The translations under genes and the position numbers were made by a program. This document shows, one piece after another, positions 1-10,936 of a stretch of DNA of 57,251 nucleotides (positions are counted from its first letter, which is position 1; the number at the start of each line of letters is the position of its first letter). The DNA is from Phycisphaerales bacterium (GTDB taxonomy: Bacteria; Planctomycetota; Phycisphaerae; Phycisphaerales; UBA1924): positions 1 to 57,251 of the forward strand of contig JAJDDE010000061.1 of the NCBI GenBank assembly GCA_029260475.1, read 5' to 3'. The notes under the pieces are model-generated. The model was not told the origin of the DNA. It ran no database searches and was given only the letters and a program-made list of their open reading frames with translations.

Positions 1-593
<593 letters not shown>

Positions 594-650
594 GCCCGCC
601 GGTCACCCCGCCCGTTACCATGGCGGGGCCAATGCACGGAGGCCGCCAGA

Positions 651-1832
651 ATGCTCGACGAGATCCCGCTGTCCAAACCCTGTATCGACGACCACGACAT
701 AGATATGGTCGTCGGCGTGCTCAAATCCGGGCGGCTCTCCCTCGGGCCCATGCAGGAGCGCTTCGAGCGGGCTGTGGGCAACGTCACGGGGCGTCGCCAC
801 GCCGTGGCGTGCTCCTCGGGCACCGCGGGCCTGCACCTCGTGCTCACCGCAATGGGCATCGGCCCGGGCGATGAGGTCGTCACACCGACCTTCAGCTTCG
901 TTGCAAGCGCCAACTCGATCTGCATGGCCGGCGCGAAGCCCGTCTTCGTGGACATCGAGACCAAGAGCCTGAACGCCGACCCCGAGAAGATCGAGGCGGC
1001 GATCACCAACAAGACCAAAGCGATCCTCGCGGTCGAGTGCTTCGGCAACCCGACGCACATGGACACCTACCGGCGCATCGCCGAGAAGCACGAGATCAAG
1101 CTCATCGAGGACGCCTGCGAGGGCCTGGGCGGCAAGCTGCGGGGCGTGCCAATCGGCTCCTTCGGGCACGCCGCGGTCTTCGGCTTCTACCCCAACAAGC
1201 AGATCACCACGGGCGAGGGCGGCATGATCGTCACCGACGACGACCACCTCGCCGAGCGCTGCATGAGCCTGCGCAATCAGGGTCGCGCCAGCAAGGCCGA
1301 CGCCAAGACCTCAGCGGGCGGCGGCGCACTCGGCTCAGGCTGGATGGCCTTCGAACGCCTGGGCTTCAATTACCGCATGAACGAGCTCTCCGCGGCCCTG
1401 GGCGTCTCGCAGATCTCCAAGCTGCACCGCCTGATCGAGCAGCGTCAGGAACTCGCCGACCTCTACACCGAGCGGCTGATGGGGCACACGGACCTGATCA
1501 TCCCCAACGCCCCCGAGGGCGTGGACATGAGCTGGTTCGTCTTCGTCGTCCGCCTGGGCGCCACGTACACACGCACCGAGCGCGACCGCATCATCGAGGG
1601 CATGCACCGTCACGACGTCGGCGCCGCGCCCTACTTCCCGTGCATCCACCTGCAGAAGCACTACCGCGAGCACTTCGGCTACCGCGAGGGCGACTTCCCC
1701 GTCGCCGAATCCGTCAGCCAGCGCACCATCGCCATCCCCTTCTACCCGGGCATGACCGGGCGCGACCTCGACTTCGTGGCGAGCTCGCTGGGGCTGATGA
1801 TCAGCCGCGAGAACCTGTCGAAGCGGGATTAG
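651..1832 (+). CDS. DegT/DnrJ/EryC1/StrS-family PLP-dependent aminotransferase
   Basis: A 393-residue protein, the normal length for sugar aminotransferases of this family. The segment FGFYPNKQITTGEGG carries the Schiff-base lysine at about residue 183. CSSGTAGLHL near residue 55 is the PLP-phosphate loop, and IEDACEGLGG near 152 contains the ring-stacking Asp. Such enzymes usually transaminate nucleotide-linked keto-sugars for surface polysaccharides; the exact substrate cannot be read from sequence. ATG 651 is preceded by a GGAGG box about 10 bases upstream. The stop codon abuts, without a gap, the stop codon of the converging gene on the other strand. Confidence 0.9.
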   Translation: MLDEIPLSKPCIDDHDIDMVVGVLKSGRLSLGPMQERFERAVGNVTGRRHAVACSSGTAGLHLVLTAMGIGPGDEVVTPTFSFVASANSICMAGAKPVFVDIETKSLNADPEKIEAAITNKTKAILAVECFGNPTHMDTYRRIAEKHEIKLIEDACEGLGGKLRGVPIGSFGHAAVFGFYPNKQITTGEGGMIVTDDDHLAERCMSLRNQGRASKADAKTSAGGGALGSGWMAFERLGFNYRMNELSAALGVSQISKLHRLIEQRQELADLYTERLMGHTDLIIPNAPEGVDMSWFVFVVRLGATYTRTERDRIIEGMHRHDVGAAPYFPCIHLQKHYREHFGYREGDFPVAESVSQRTIAIPFYPGMTGRDLDFVASSLGLMISRENLSKRD

Positions 1833-2657
1833 TCACGCCTTCGATCCGCACGCCGCCCCATCCAGATACCACTTCAGCACCCCGCCCACCGGCTCGATGC
1901 CCGTGATCGGCGCGTCCTGGACGTCCGGTTTGTCGTCCGAAGCGATGCGCGCGATGGTCGCGCTCTTCTTCTCGCCCGTCACCAGCACCGCGATGTAACG
2001 CGACGCGTTGAGCAGCGGGTAGGTCATCGTCATGCGAGGCGGGGGCACCACCTCGGCGCCGTCGTTCATCACGATCAGGCGCTCGCGCTCGCGCAGCGCC
2101 GGTGATCGGGGGAAAAGACTCGCGGTGTGCGCATCGTCGCCCATGCCCAGCAGCACCCAGTCCAGCCGGTCCTGCCCCCTCTCGCGCCACGCGAGGCGCT
2201 CGCGCAGCTCGCGCTCGTAGGCGACGTCCCCCTCCGGGTTGTCGCCGGGCATCGGGTGCAGATTCTGCGTGGGGATGTCCGCGTGGTCGGCGAAGTAGTG
2301 CGAGATCTGGCCCCAGTTGCTGCGCTCGTCGTCGAAGGGCACGCGCCGCTCGTCCACGATCCACAGGTGCGTGAACTTCCAGGGCATGTCCCGGAACGCC
2401 GGGTCCGTCATCAGCATCCGGTAGAAGGGCAGGGGGGTGGAGCCCCCCGAGAGGGCGATGTGGAAATCACCGAAGGAGCGCACGCAGTTCTTGGCGTGCA
2501 GGAGCAGCTCGGCGACCATCATGTGGTACAGGTCGTCGAGGTTCTGACGCACGACCACCTCGCCCGACAGGGCGGGGGGCGTGATCGGCTCCTCGAGCGA
2601 GAAGATGTCGTGTTGGGCGGGTGTCTTCGCTGGTTTCTGGGCAGGCTGATCGTCCAT
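1833..2657 (-). CDS. pgl: 6-phosphogluconolactonase
   Basis: A 274-residue protein of the glucosamine-6-phosphate isomerase/6-phosphogluconolactonase fold. Diagnostic segments are LSGGSTPLPFYRML (phosphate loop), WIVDERRVP and LLGMGDDAHTASLFP, the last typical of Pgl/DevB lactonases. It would hydrolyse 6-phosphoglucono-lactone in the oxidative pentose phosphate pathway. The N-terminal 30 residues are a variable, polar extension. It converges on the aminotransferase gene with no intergenic base and diverges from acs, leaving about 108 bases for two promoters. Confidence 0.9.
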   Translation of the reverse strand: MDDQPAQKPAKTPAQHDIFSLEEPITPPALSGEVVVRQNLDDLYHMMVAELLLHAKNCVRSFGDFHIALSGGSTPLPFYRMLMTDPAFRDMPWKFTHLWIVDERRVPFDDERSNWGQISHYFADHADIPTQNLHPMPGDNPEGDVAYERELRERLAWRERGQDRLDWVLLGMGDDAHTASLFPRSPALRERERLIVMNDGAEVVPPPRMTMTYPLLNASRYIAVLVTGEKKSATIARIASDDKPDVQDAPITGIEPVGGVLKWYLDGAACGSKA

Positions 2658-2765
2658 ATTCCAAGACTACGCAGCGGCAGGGGCCCCCACAACCCGTGCG
2701 GCGCGCGATGGGCATCTCCCGGTATCGTGGGTGTCCCCAGGTCCCAACCGCAGGAGCGCAAGAGC

Positions 2766-4778
<2,013 letters not shown>

Positions 4779-4819
4779 GGCACGCGAGTCCCCGGACTTT
4801 CGAGCCGATAGGATCAACC

Positions 4820-5125
4820 ATGCCCACCTACGTCTACGAAGTGATCCGCGATGACAACGACGAGCGCCCCGCCGAGCGATTCGAGGTCGTCCAGTCCATG
4901 AAGGACGACGCCCTCACCGAGCACCCCGAGACGGGCGAGCCGGTCCGCCGTGTGATCCTCGCGCCCAACGTGCCCGTCCCCGAATCCCAACAGTCCGGTT
5001 CCCACGCGGTCCACAGCGACAGCCGCCTGAACGAACTGGGCTTCACCAAGTACGTGAAGTCCGGCGACGGCACCTACGAGAAACGTGCCGGGCAGGGGCC
5101 GGGTCGGCTGAACCCCAACGAGTGA
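4820..5125 (+). CDS. FmdB-like small protein lacking the zinc-ribbon cysteines
   Basis: A 101-residue protein starting MPTYVYEV. The stretch RFEVVQSMKDDALTEH followed by GEPVRRVI aligns by eye with the FmdB/CxxC-SSSS putative regulator ribbon (usual form MPTYEYxCxxCG, FEVxQSxxDxPLxxCPxCG, VRRLI). All four metal-binding cysteines are missing: the first pair is replaced by an acidic DDNDE segment and the second by EHPETG. Whether it keeps the fold without zinc is unknown. It lies 41 bases after acs, and its stop overlaps the ATG of the next gene by one base, so the two are probably co-transcribed. Confidence 0.7.
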   Translation: MPTYVYEVIRDDNDERPAERFEVVQSMKDDALTEHPETGEPVRRVILAPNVPVPESQQSGSHAVHSDSRLNELGFTKYVKSGDGTYEKRAGQGPGRLNPNE

Positions 5126-5970
5126 TGCGCACCATCGAGGCGAAGCCGCTCCTCGATGTCCGCCTCCAACTCGGCGAGGGCCCGGTATGGGCCCACGGCG
5201 CGCTCGGCTTCGTCGATATCGAGAACAACACCGCTTACCTGCACCGCTTCGACGGCGAGGACCACGCGCAGACGCGTTTCCGCTCGCTCGTCGGTGCGCT
5301 GCTCCCCGCCCAGAACCACTCGTGGATCGCGGCGGTCCAGGGGCGGGGCCTCATCCGTCTCGACGCCGCGCTCGACGAGACCGGCCTCCTCGCCCACCCC
5401 GATACCAACCCCGCCAACCGCTACAACGACGGCGCGATCGATCCGCAGGGGCGGCTCTGGATCGGAACGATGGATCTCGCGTGCCACCAGCCCGCAGGGT
5501 CGCTCTTCCGCATCGGGCACAACGGGCACGTCTCGCGCGTCCTCGAGAACCTCACCATCTCCAACGGCGTCGCCTGGTCCCCCGATGCGCGCACGATGTA
5601 CCACATCGACACGCCCACGCGGCGCATCGACGCGTACGACTTCGAGGCCACATCGGGCGATATGCACGACCGGCGCACCCTGACGACGCTCGACGACGGG
5701 TTCCCCGACGGCATGTGCGTGGACGCCCAAGGCGGCGTGTGGGTTGCGCGGTGGGGGGGGAGTCGCGTGACACGCTTCGACCCCGCAACGGGCCGAGCGA
5801 TGCTGGACGTCACCGTCCCCTGCGCGAACGCCACCGCCTGCTGCTTCGCGGGCGACGACCTCGACCTGCTGGTGATCACGACCGCCGGGAACGACACGCC
5901 CCGCGCAGGCGCTGTGTTCGGCGCTCGCACGGGGCACATCGGGATGGAGTCTCCGGTTTTTCTCAGCTAA
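5125..5970 (+). CDS. SMP-30/gluconolactonase/LRE family protein
   Basis: A 281-residue six-bladed beta-propeller of the SMP-30 family. Visible signatures are GEGPVWAHGALGFVDI, with the metal-ligand Glu; NRYNDGAIDPQGRLWIGTMD; ISNGVAWSPDARTMYHIDT; and DGFPDGMCVDAQGGVWVARW. These carry the Asn and Asp residues that bind the divalent metal. Members hydrolyse sugar lactones, so this may open gluconolactone-type compounds; the substrate is not defined by sequence. ATG 5125 overlaps the previous stop (TGATG). A GTG one codon earlier is possible but unnecessary. Confidence 0.85.
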   Translation: MRTIEAKPLLDVRLQLGEGPVWAHGALGFVDIENNTAYLHRFDGEDHAQTRFRSLVGALLPAQNHSWIAAVQGRGLIRLDAALDETGLLAHPDTNPANRYNDGAIDPQGRLWIGTMDLACHQPAGSLFRIGHNGHVSRVLENLTISNGVAWSPDARTMYHIDTPTRRIDAYDFEATSGDMHDRRTLTTLDDGFPDGMCVDAQGGVWVARWGGSRVTRFDPATGRAMLDVTVPCANATACCFAGDDLDLLVITTAGNDTPRAGAVFGARTGHIGMESPVFLS

Positions 5971-5973
5971 CGG

Positions 5974-7323
5974 TTACGGCTGCGCATCTGGCTCGCTCTC
6001 GCCCAGCGGCATCTCCGGCGGCATGATGCCATCGGGGCTCACAGGGTCGAACTCCTCGAATTTCTCGTCGTCCGCGTGGCTGAAGCCCTGCTCCCGCGCC
6101 TGATCGATGATCGCCGAAGAGAGCGCCATGCCCAGCGTCACCACGCCCATTTCCTCGCGCTGCTGGGCCACTTCCTGCTCGCGTTTCTCGAACAGCTCAC
6201 GGATTTCTTCCTGGATCTTCTGCCGCTCCTCGAGCTTCAACTCGAGCTGCTCGACGAGTTCGTCGAACTCAAGGTCGCGCCACTCTTCGGGCAGGGCTTC
6301 TGGCTCGATGTCCTCCTCCTTGAGCGTGCCCTTGTCGTGCGCATCGACGATGTCCCAGTGCGCGTTGCCGTAGAACCCAGAGGCCTTCGACGCCGCGCGC
6401 TGCACCATCTGCTCATCGCTCTGCGCCTCGTTGGCCATGTCCATCGAGAGCTGGCGTGCCAAGCCGACCCGGCCCTGAGCGTTGAAGTTGTAGAACGTGC
6501 TGTTCAGGCGGGTGTTGCCCTGCAGGATCGCGTCGTCGTACTGCGTGCGGAAGCGCACGCTCTCGTCCTGATCGATCGAGAAGTAGAACCCCTCGCCGAT
6601 CGAGGCGCCGTCGGACCAGTACGTGGAGACGCCCTCCGCGTCGTTGCCGCAGAAGACCGTGTGGACACGGATGCCCTTGCTCGACGCGCTGCCGATCGTT
6701 TCGCTGTACGCGACGGTGCCCTGGCTGAAGGGCTCGTTGCCCGCGACGACGATCATGCGCAGCACGGGCGGGGCTCCGTCCGCGTTGCTCGGCTCGCTCC
6801 AGGCGAGCTCGTTCGTCGCGTCGCCGATCACCCAGCCGCAATACTCGCTGCCGCCGTCGGTGGTGAGCGCGAAGAGCTGCTCGCTGAGCACGTCGAGGTC
6901 CGTCGTGAAGGGCGTGCGCATCTGCACGAAGCCGTCGGCGGATTCGAGGCGGTCGTTGCCGTACTGGTAGAGCGCGACCTGGAACTGCACGTCCCCGCTC
7001 CCGTGCTGCAGACCTTGCAGGCGGTTGATGACGGTCCACAGCTCGGCGCGGGCCTGATCGATGAGGCCGTCCATCGAGTTGCTCGTGTCCAGCAGCAGCG
7101 CGAGCTGCACCACCGGGCCGTCGTGAGGCGCGGGCGTCACGGCGTCCAACGCCGGTGGCAGCCCGTTCTCAGCGTTACTAATCGGTCCAGTCTGCGCGAT
7201 GCGAGCGGGCAGCGGCGGCGCGTTCTGCGCCGTTTGGTGCTGCGCAACGGCGCAGGGCGACAGGGCAAAGCCGGCGAAGAGCGCGATACTCGAGGCGGTC
7301 AGGGTCTGGTGTGTGCGGTGCAT
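5974..7323 (-). CDS. Secreted VWA-domain protein
   Basis: A 449-residue protein with an N-terminal signal sequence (hydrophobic core residues 11-27, cleavage likely after AVA). A von Willebrand factor A domain follows: LALLLDTSNSMDGL near residue 75 contains the metal-ion (MIDAS) motif DxSxS. Later parts read CGWVIGDATNELAW and HTVFCGNDAEGV. Residues 350-400 are strongly charged and likely coiled coil (ELEERQKIQEEIRELFEKRE), and the tail is acidic. It probably acts in the periplasm or at the surface through metal-dependent protein binding. It converges on the SMP-30 gene with a three-base gap. Confidence 0.75.
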   Translation of the reverse strand: MHRTHQTLTASSIALFAGFALSPCAVAQHQTAQNAPPLPARIAQTGPISNAENGLPPALDAVTPAPHDGPVVQLALLLDTSNSMDGLIDQARAELWTVINRLQGLQHGSGDVQFQVALYQYGNDRLESADGFVQMRTPFTTDLDVLSEQLFALTTDGGSEYCGWVIGDATNELAWSEPSNADGAPPVLRMIVVAGNEPFSQGTVAYSETIGSASSKGIRVHTVFCGNDAEGVSTYWSDGASIGEGFYFSIDQDESVRFRTQYDDAILQGNTRLNSTFYNFNAQGRVGLARQLSMDMANEAQSDEQMVQRAASKASGFYGNAHWDIVDAHDKGTLKEEDIEPEALPEEWRDLEFDELVEQLELKLEERQKIQEEIRELFEKREQEVAQQREEMGVVTLGMALSSAIIDQAREQGFSHADDEKFEEFDPVSPDGIMPPEMPLGESEPDAQP

Positions 7324-7510
7324 GGGCGGCTCCTTACGAGCCCCAATGGGGCTCGGCGTTGGAGAATGGTGAATCCCGGATCGTCACTGTTTGTACAGGT
7401 GTGGAGCGCTGAGGGGTTCAGTGGGGTTCACACCCATTTCATGGCGCAGCACATCTCTCCATCCCGCGCATGGGTGACACACGCCAACAGAGGCGTACTA
7501 TCGGGGCCCC

Positions 7511-9187
7511 ATGAGTGATCAACCCTCGCAACCCAGCGGGTCAGCCCCCCTGCAGGCGCCCGTACAAGCCCCCGGGCCCGTTTCATCGCCCGTTGGCGAG
7601 TTATTGTCGGTCGCGCTGCCCGCGGTCATCACCATGACCTCGTACACGGTCATGCAGTTCGTGGACAACCTCATCGTGAAGGAACTCGACCCGGGCGCGA
7701 TCTCCGCGGTCGGGAACGGCGGCATCGCCGCCTTCATCCCCGGCGCAGCGCTCATGGGCCTGCTCTCGGTCGTCAACACCTTCGTCGCGCAGAACTTCGG
7801 TGCGGGCACCGTCCGCAACGGCGCCGCCTACGTCTGGAACGGTCTCTACCTCTCGATCGCGGCCTGGCTCCTCGTCTTCCTCCCCGTCGGGCTCAACCTC
7901 GAAGCCCTCTTCGAGTTCACCTACCGCCTCTTCGGGCAGGACGCACCGACCGGCAACCTCATGCAGATGCAGGTCACCTACGGCTCCATCTGCATGATCG
8001 GTATGATCTTCCCCCTCTGCGCGCGCACCGTCGGGCACTTCTTCTACGGCGTCCACAGGCCCACCGTTGTCATGGTCTCCGCCCTCGCCGGCAACGTCGT
8101 GAACCTCATCCTCTGCTCCATCTGGGTGCTGGGCGGGCTCGGGCTGCCGGGAAGCGAGTCGTTCACCGAGTCGGGGCAGCGTCTGTGGTGGGACATGGGC
8201 GTTACGAGCATGGGCGTCAAGGGCGCAGCGATCTCGACGGTCATCGGCGGTGCCGTGGAACTGGCGATCCCGCTCGCTCTCTTCCTCTCGTTCAGGTACC
8301 GGCGCGACTACGCCACCCTCGCCGGCTGGCGACCCAGCCTCTCGCACGTCAAGGGCCTCTTCAGGCTCGGTTGGCCCGCGGGCCTCATGCAGGGCAACGA
8401 GCTGCTGGGCTGGTACATCTTCATGGCGATCCTCGTCGGCGCCTTCAACGTCGTCGGTCAGGCGCCCGTCCACACGGATGCGGGCTGGATCGTGCTGCGC
8501 TACATGCACCTCTCGTTCATGCCCGCGGTCGGGATGTCCATTGCGCTCAGCTCGATCGTTGGCAAGTACGTCGGCGCGGGCGATGAGGCCACCGCGATCA
8601 AGCGCATCTGGCTGGGCCTGGGGCTCACCGCCGTCTATATGTCCGTCTGTGCCGCCTGCTTCGTGCTCTTCCGAGAGGACCTGATCCGCATCTTCGTGGA
8701 CAAAGACGCGGACCCCCAGACGATCGCCCGAATCGTGGAGATCGGCACGAGCATGCTGCTCGTCGCCGCCGCCTTCCAGCTCTTCGACGCGGTCGCCATC
8801 TCCCTGGCCGGCGCTCTCCGCGGCGCGGGGGACACGGTCTGGCCCGGCGTCGTCACGATCATCCTCACCTGGGGCTGCATCGTCGGGGGCGGCTACCTGA
8901 TGATCACCATCGCCCCGGGCTGGGAGTCGCTGGGCCCCTGGCTGGCGGCGGCCGCCTACATCATCCTCTTGGCGATCTCCTTCTTCTGGCGGTTCCTCGG
9001 GGGCGGCTGGAAGGGTCACGCCGTCGCTGGCAAGAAGGCCAGGGCCGCCACCATCGAGCTGGAGCTGGGCCTGATCCCCGACGCCCCCGACTTCGGCATG
9101 CCCGACCCGCCAGATCTCACCCACGCCACCGATCAGGAGCCCGGGGCGGATGGAGCACCCATCAAGGCCCCCTCGGAAGACACCTGA
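7511..9187 (+). CDS. MATE-family efflux transporter
   Basis: A 558-residue polytopic membrane protein with about 12 hydrophobic segments in two MatE repeats. ALPAVITMTSYTVMQFVDNL opens the first repeat, and AGALRGAGDTVWP in the second half is a family signature. MATE proteins export cationic or xenobiotic compounds with Na+ or H+ antiport. The protein has a Pro/Ala/Gln-rich N-terminus (about 25 residues) and a longer acidic cytoplasmic tail of about 50 residues than typical 450-residue members. The 187 bases upstream contain no obvious structure. Confidence 0.88.
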   Translation: MSDQPSQPSGSAPLQAPVQAPGPVSSPVGELLSVALPAVITMTSYTVMQFVDNLIVKELDPGAISAVGNGGIAAFIPGAALMGLLSVVNTFVAQNFGAGTVRNGAAYVWNGLYLSIAAWLLVFLPVGLNLEALFEFTYRLFGQDAPTGNLMQMQVTYGSICMIGMIFPLCARTVGHFFYGVHRPTVVMVSALAGNVVNLILCSIWVLGGLGLPGSESFTESGQRLWWDMGVTSMGVKGAAISTVIGGAVELAIPLALFLSFRYRRDYATLAGWRPSLSHVKGLFRLGWPAGLMQGNELLGWYIFMAILVGAFNVVGQAPVHTDAGWIVLRYMHLSFMPAVGMSIALSSIVGKYVGAGDEATAIKRIWLGLGLTAVYMSVCAACFVLFREDLIRIFVDKDADPQTIARIVEIGTSMLLVAAAFQLFDAVAISLAGALRGAGDTVWPGVVTIILTWGCIVGGGYLMITIAPGWESLGPWLAAAAYIILLAISFFWRFLGGGWKGHAVAGKKARAATIELELGLIPDAPDFGMPDPPDLTHATDQEPGADGAPIKAPSEDT

Positions 9188-9273
9188 AACCGCGCCTATC
9201 ATCCATATCGCATCCTCACGCGGGCCATCGGAGCGCCCGCGCCCCACATCAGCAGATTCGGAGACCCTTCTCG

Positions 9274-10215
9274 ATGCCCAACAGCAACGCGATGGACCTC
9301 GTCATCGGTGCCGGTTCCTCTACCGGCGGCGACAAGCAGGCCGGCGCCACCCTCCTTTCCGACGCCAAGCGTCTCCGCGAGGCGGGCGATCGCGAGGGCG
9401 CCGTCGATGCGCTCCGCAAGGCCGTCAACGCCGACCCGGGCAACGAGGAGGCCGCCTTCGCCCTCGCCTACAACCTCGACCTCCTGGGCGAGGAGGACGA
9501 GGCCTTCGTCCTGTACGAGCGTGCCGCCGACGCCACACCCGCCTCCATCAACGCGCTGCTCAACCTCGCGGTGATGTTCGAGGACCGAGGCGAGTACCAC
9601 CGCGCCGAGAAGAGCCTCCGCCAGATCCTCGATACCGACCCGAACCACCCCCGCGCCCGCCTCTACATGCAGGATGTCCTCGCCTCCAAGGAGATGTACA
9701 TCGACGAGGAGCACGACCGCGACATCGCCAAGCGCAACGCGCTGCTCGACACGCCGGTCACCGACTTCGAGCTCTCCGTCCGCGCCCGCAACTGCCTGAA
9801 GAAGATGAACATCCGCACCCTGGGCGACCTCCTCCGGATCACCGAGGCGGAGCTCATGGGCTACAAGAACTTCGGCGAGGCCTCCCTCAAAGAGATCAAG
9901 GACATGCTCCAGCAGAAGGGCCTGCGCCTCGGCCAGGGCCTCGACGACGCCCACCGCCGTGTGCGCAAGCGCGTGTACGACGCCGCCAAGGGCACGCCCA
10001 ACGAGAAGTCCCTGGGCCGCCCCGTCGCGGAACTCGGCCTCTCCGTCCGCGCCCGCAAGGCCCTCCAGATGCTGGGCATCCAGACGATGGGCGACCTCGC
10101 CAGCCGCACCGAGGCAGAGCTCATGGGTGTCAAGAACTTCGGCGCCACCTCGCTCGACGAGGTGAAGGAGAAGCTCACGCTCCACGGCCTGGGCCTCCGC
10201 AAACTCGAGTTCTGA
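9274..10215 (+). CDS. TPR-like protein with two RNA polymerase alpha C-terminal domains
   Basis: A 313-residue protein. Residues 25-140 form TPR-like helical repeats (AKRLREAGDREGAVDALRKA; AFALAYNLDLLGEEDEAFVL; AEKSLRQILDTDPNH). Two copies of the alphaCTD helix-hairpin-helix fold follow: residues 160-217 (LSVRARNCLKKMNIRTLGDL, GYKNFGEASLKEI) and 249-305 (LSVRARKALQMLGIQTMGDL, GVKNFGATSLDEV). In RNA polymerase the alphaCTD binds UP-element DNA and activators. Here it is detached from the alpha N-terminal domain, so this is not rpoA; a role in transcription is inferred. A strong terminator follows. Confidence 0.85.
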   Translation: MPNSNAMDLVIGAGSSTGGDKQAGATLLSDAKRLREAGDREGAVDALRKAVNADPGNEEAAFALAYNLDLLGEEDEAFVLYERAADATPASINALLNLAVMFEDRGEYHRAEKSLRQILDTDPNHPRARLYMQDVLASKEMYIDEEHDRDIAKRNALLDTPVTDFELSVRARNCLKKMNIRTLGDLLRITEAELMGYKNFGEASLKEIKDMLQQKGLRLGQGLDDAHRRVRKRVYDAAKGTPNEKSLGRPVAELGLSVRARKALQMLGIQTMGDLASRTEAELMGVKNFGATSLDEVKEKLTLHGLGLRKLEF

Positions 10216-10243
10216 GCGACCGCTGATCCCGAATACACACAAC

Positions 10244-10273
10244 AAAGCCCCGGCCATCGAGCCGGGGCTTTTT
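10244..10273 (+). terminator. Rho-independent terminator after the alphaCTD gene
   Basis: An 11-bp perfect stem (AAAGCCCCGGC / GCCGGGGCTTT) with a six-base loop, ending in a run of five T. It lies 29 bases after the stop codon. Because the stem ends in A/T tracts on both sides, it can also serve the converging dps gene. Confidence 0.9.
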
Positions 10274-10298
10274 CGATCACACGCGAGTTGCCCCGCGA

Positions 10299-10757
10299 TC
10301 AGGCGCTGAAACGGCGCAGCATCCAGCGGTGCTGGTCCACGCTGTCGCGGATGTCGTCCAGCGCGTTCTCCGTCGAACGCAGCCCCGCCTTCTCCGCGGC
10401 CTTCGAGGCCTTGTCGATGCACCCGATCACCTTGTCGATGTCGTCGGCGAGCTCCTTGGCCATGCCCAGCGCATCGGGCGAGTCGGGCTGCTCGCTGATG
10501 TCCGCGTGCTCGATATTCTGCGCGAGCGTCTTGAGCGGCTCGTGATCGATCGCGATCACACGCTCCGCCACCATGTCGATGTGCAACGCCCACGCGTCGT
10601 ACATCAGCTCGAACCGCTGGTGCAGCGTGAAGAACTGCTTGCCCTTCACGAGCCAGTGGAAGTGTCGGATCTTGTAGTAGCTCACCTGCAGGTCAGCGAG
10701 CAGGTGGTTCAGGGCGTCGGCGGTCGCTTTGGTGTCGGTCTTGGATGGAACGCTCAT
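10299..10757 (-). CDS. dps: Dps/ferritin-like DNA-protection protein
   Basis: A 152-residue four-helix protein. YYKIRHFHWLVKGKQFFTLH followed by DAWALHIDMVAERV carries the His, Asp and Glu ligands of the intersubunit Dps ferroxidase site. Dps dodecamers oxidise and store iron with peroxide and protect DNA. ATG 10757 is chosen because the family match begins just after it and a GAAAGG box precedes it; the frame upstream is open but unrelated. The gene is convergent with the alphaCTD gene across the terminator. Confidence 0.88.
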   Translation of the reverse strand: MSVPSKTDTKATADALNHLLADLQVSYYKIRHFHWLVKGKQFFTLHQRFELMYDAWALHIDMVAERVIAIDHEPLKTLAQNIEHADISEQPDSPDALGMAKELADDIDKVIGCIDKASKAAEKAGLRSTENALDDIRDSVDQHRWMLRRFSA

Positions 10758-10936
10758 AGGAGGCCTTTCGTTGAGGGGAAAAAGCCCGACCGGCGTCGTG
10801 TAGCCGCACGCCGAGACGGATTCGCTCAGAAGTACTTGTATACACGCCAAATCGTGAGACAATGCCCTTTGCTCACGGGTCAGTATTGCTCCCGATGCCC
10901 CTCGAAATACGCACCCCAGGCAAGGGGAGATGTGGG

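Noticed and set aside
2127-2765. A 213-codon in-frame extension of acetyl-CoA synthetase
   Set aside because: It is antisense to pgl and has no similarity to Acs; a good ribosome binding site sits at ATG 2766.
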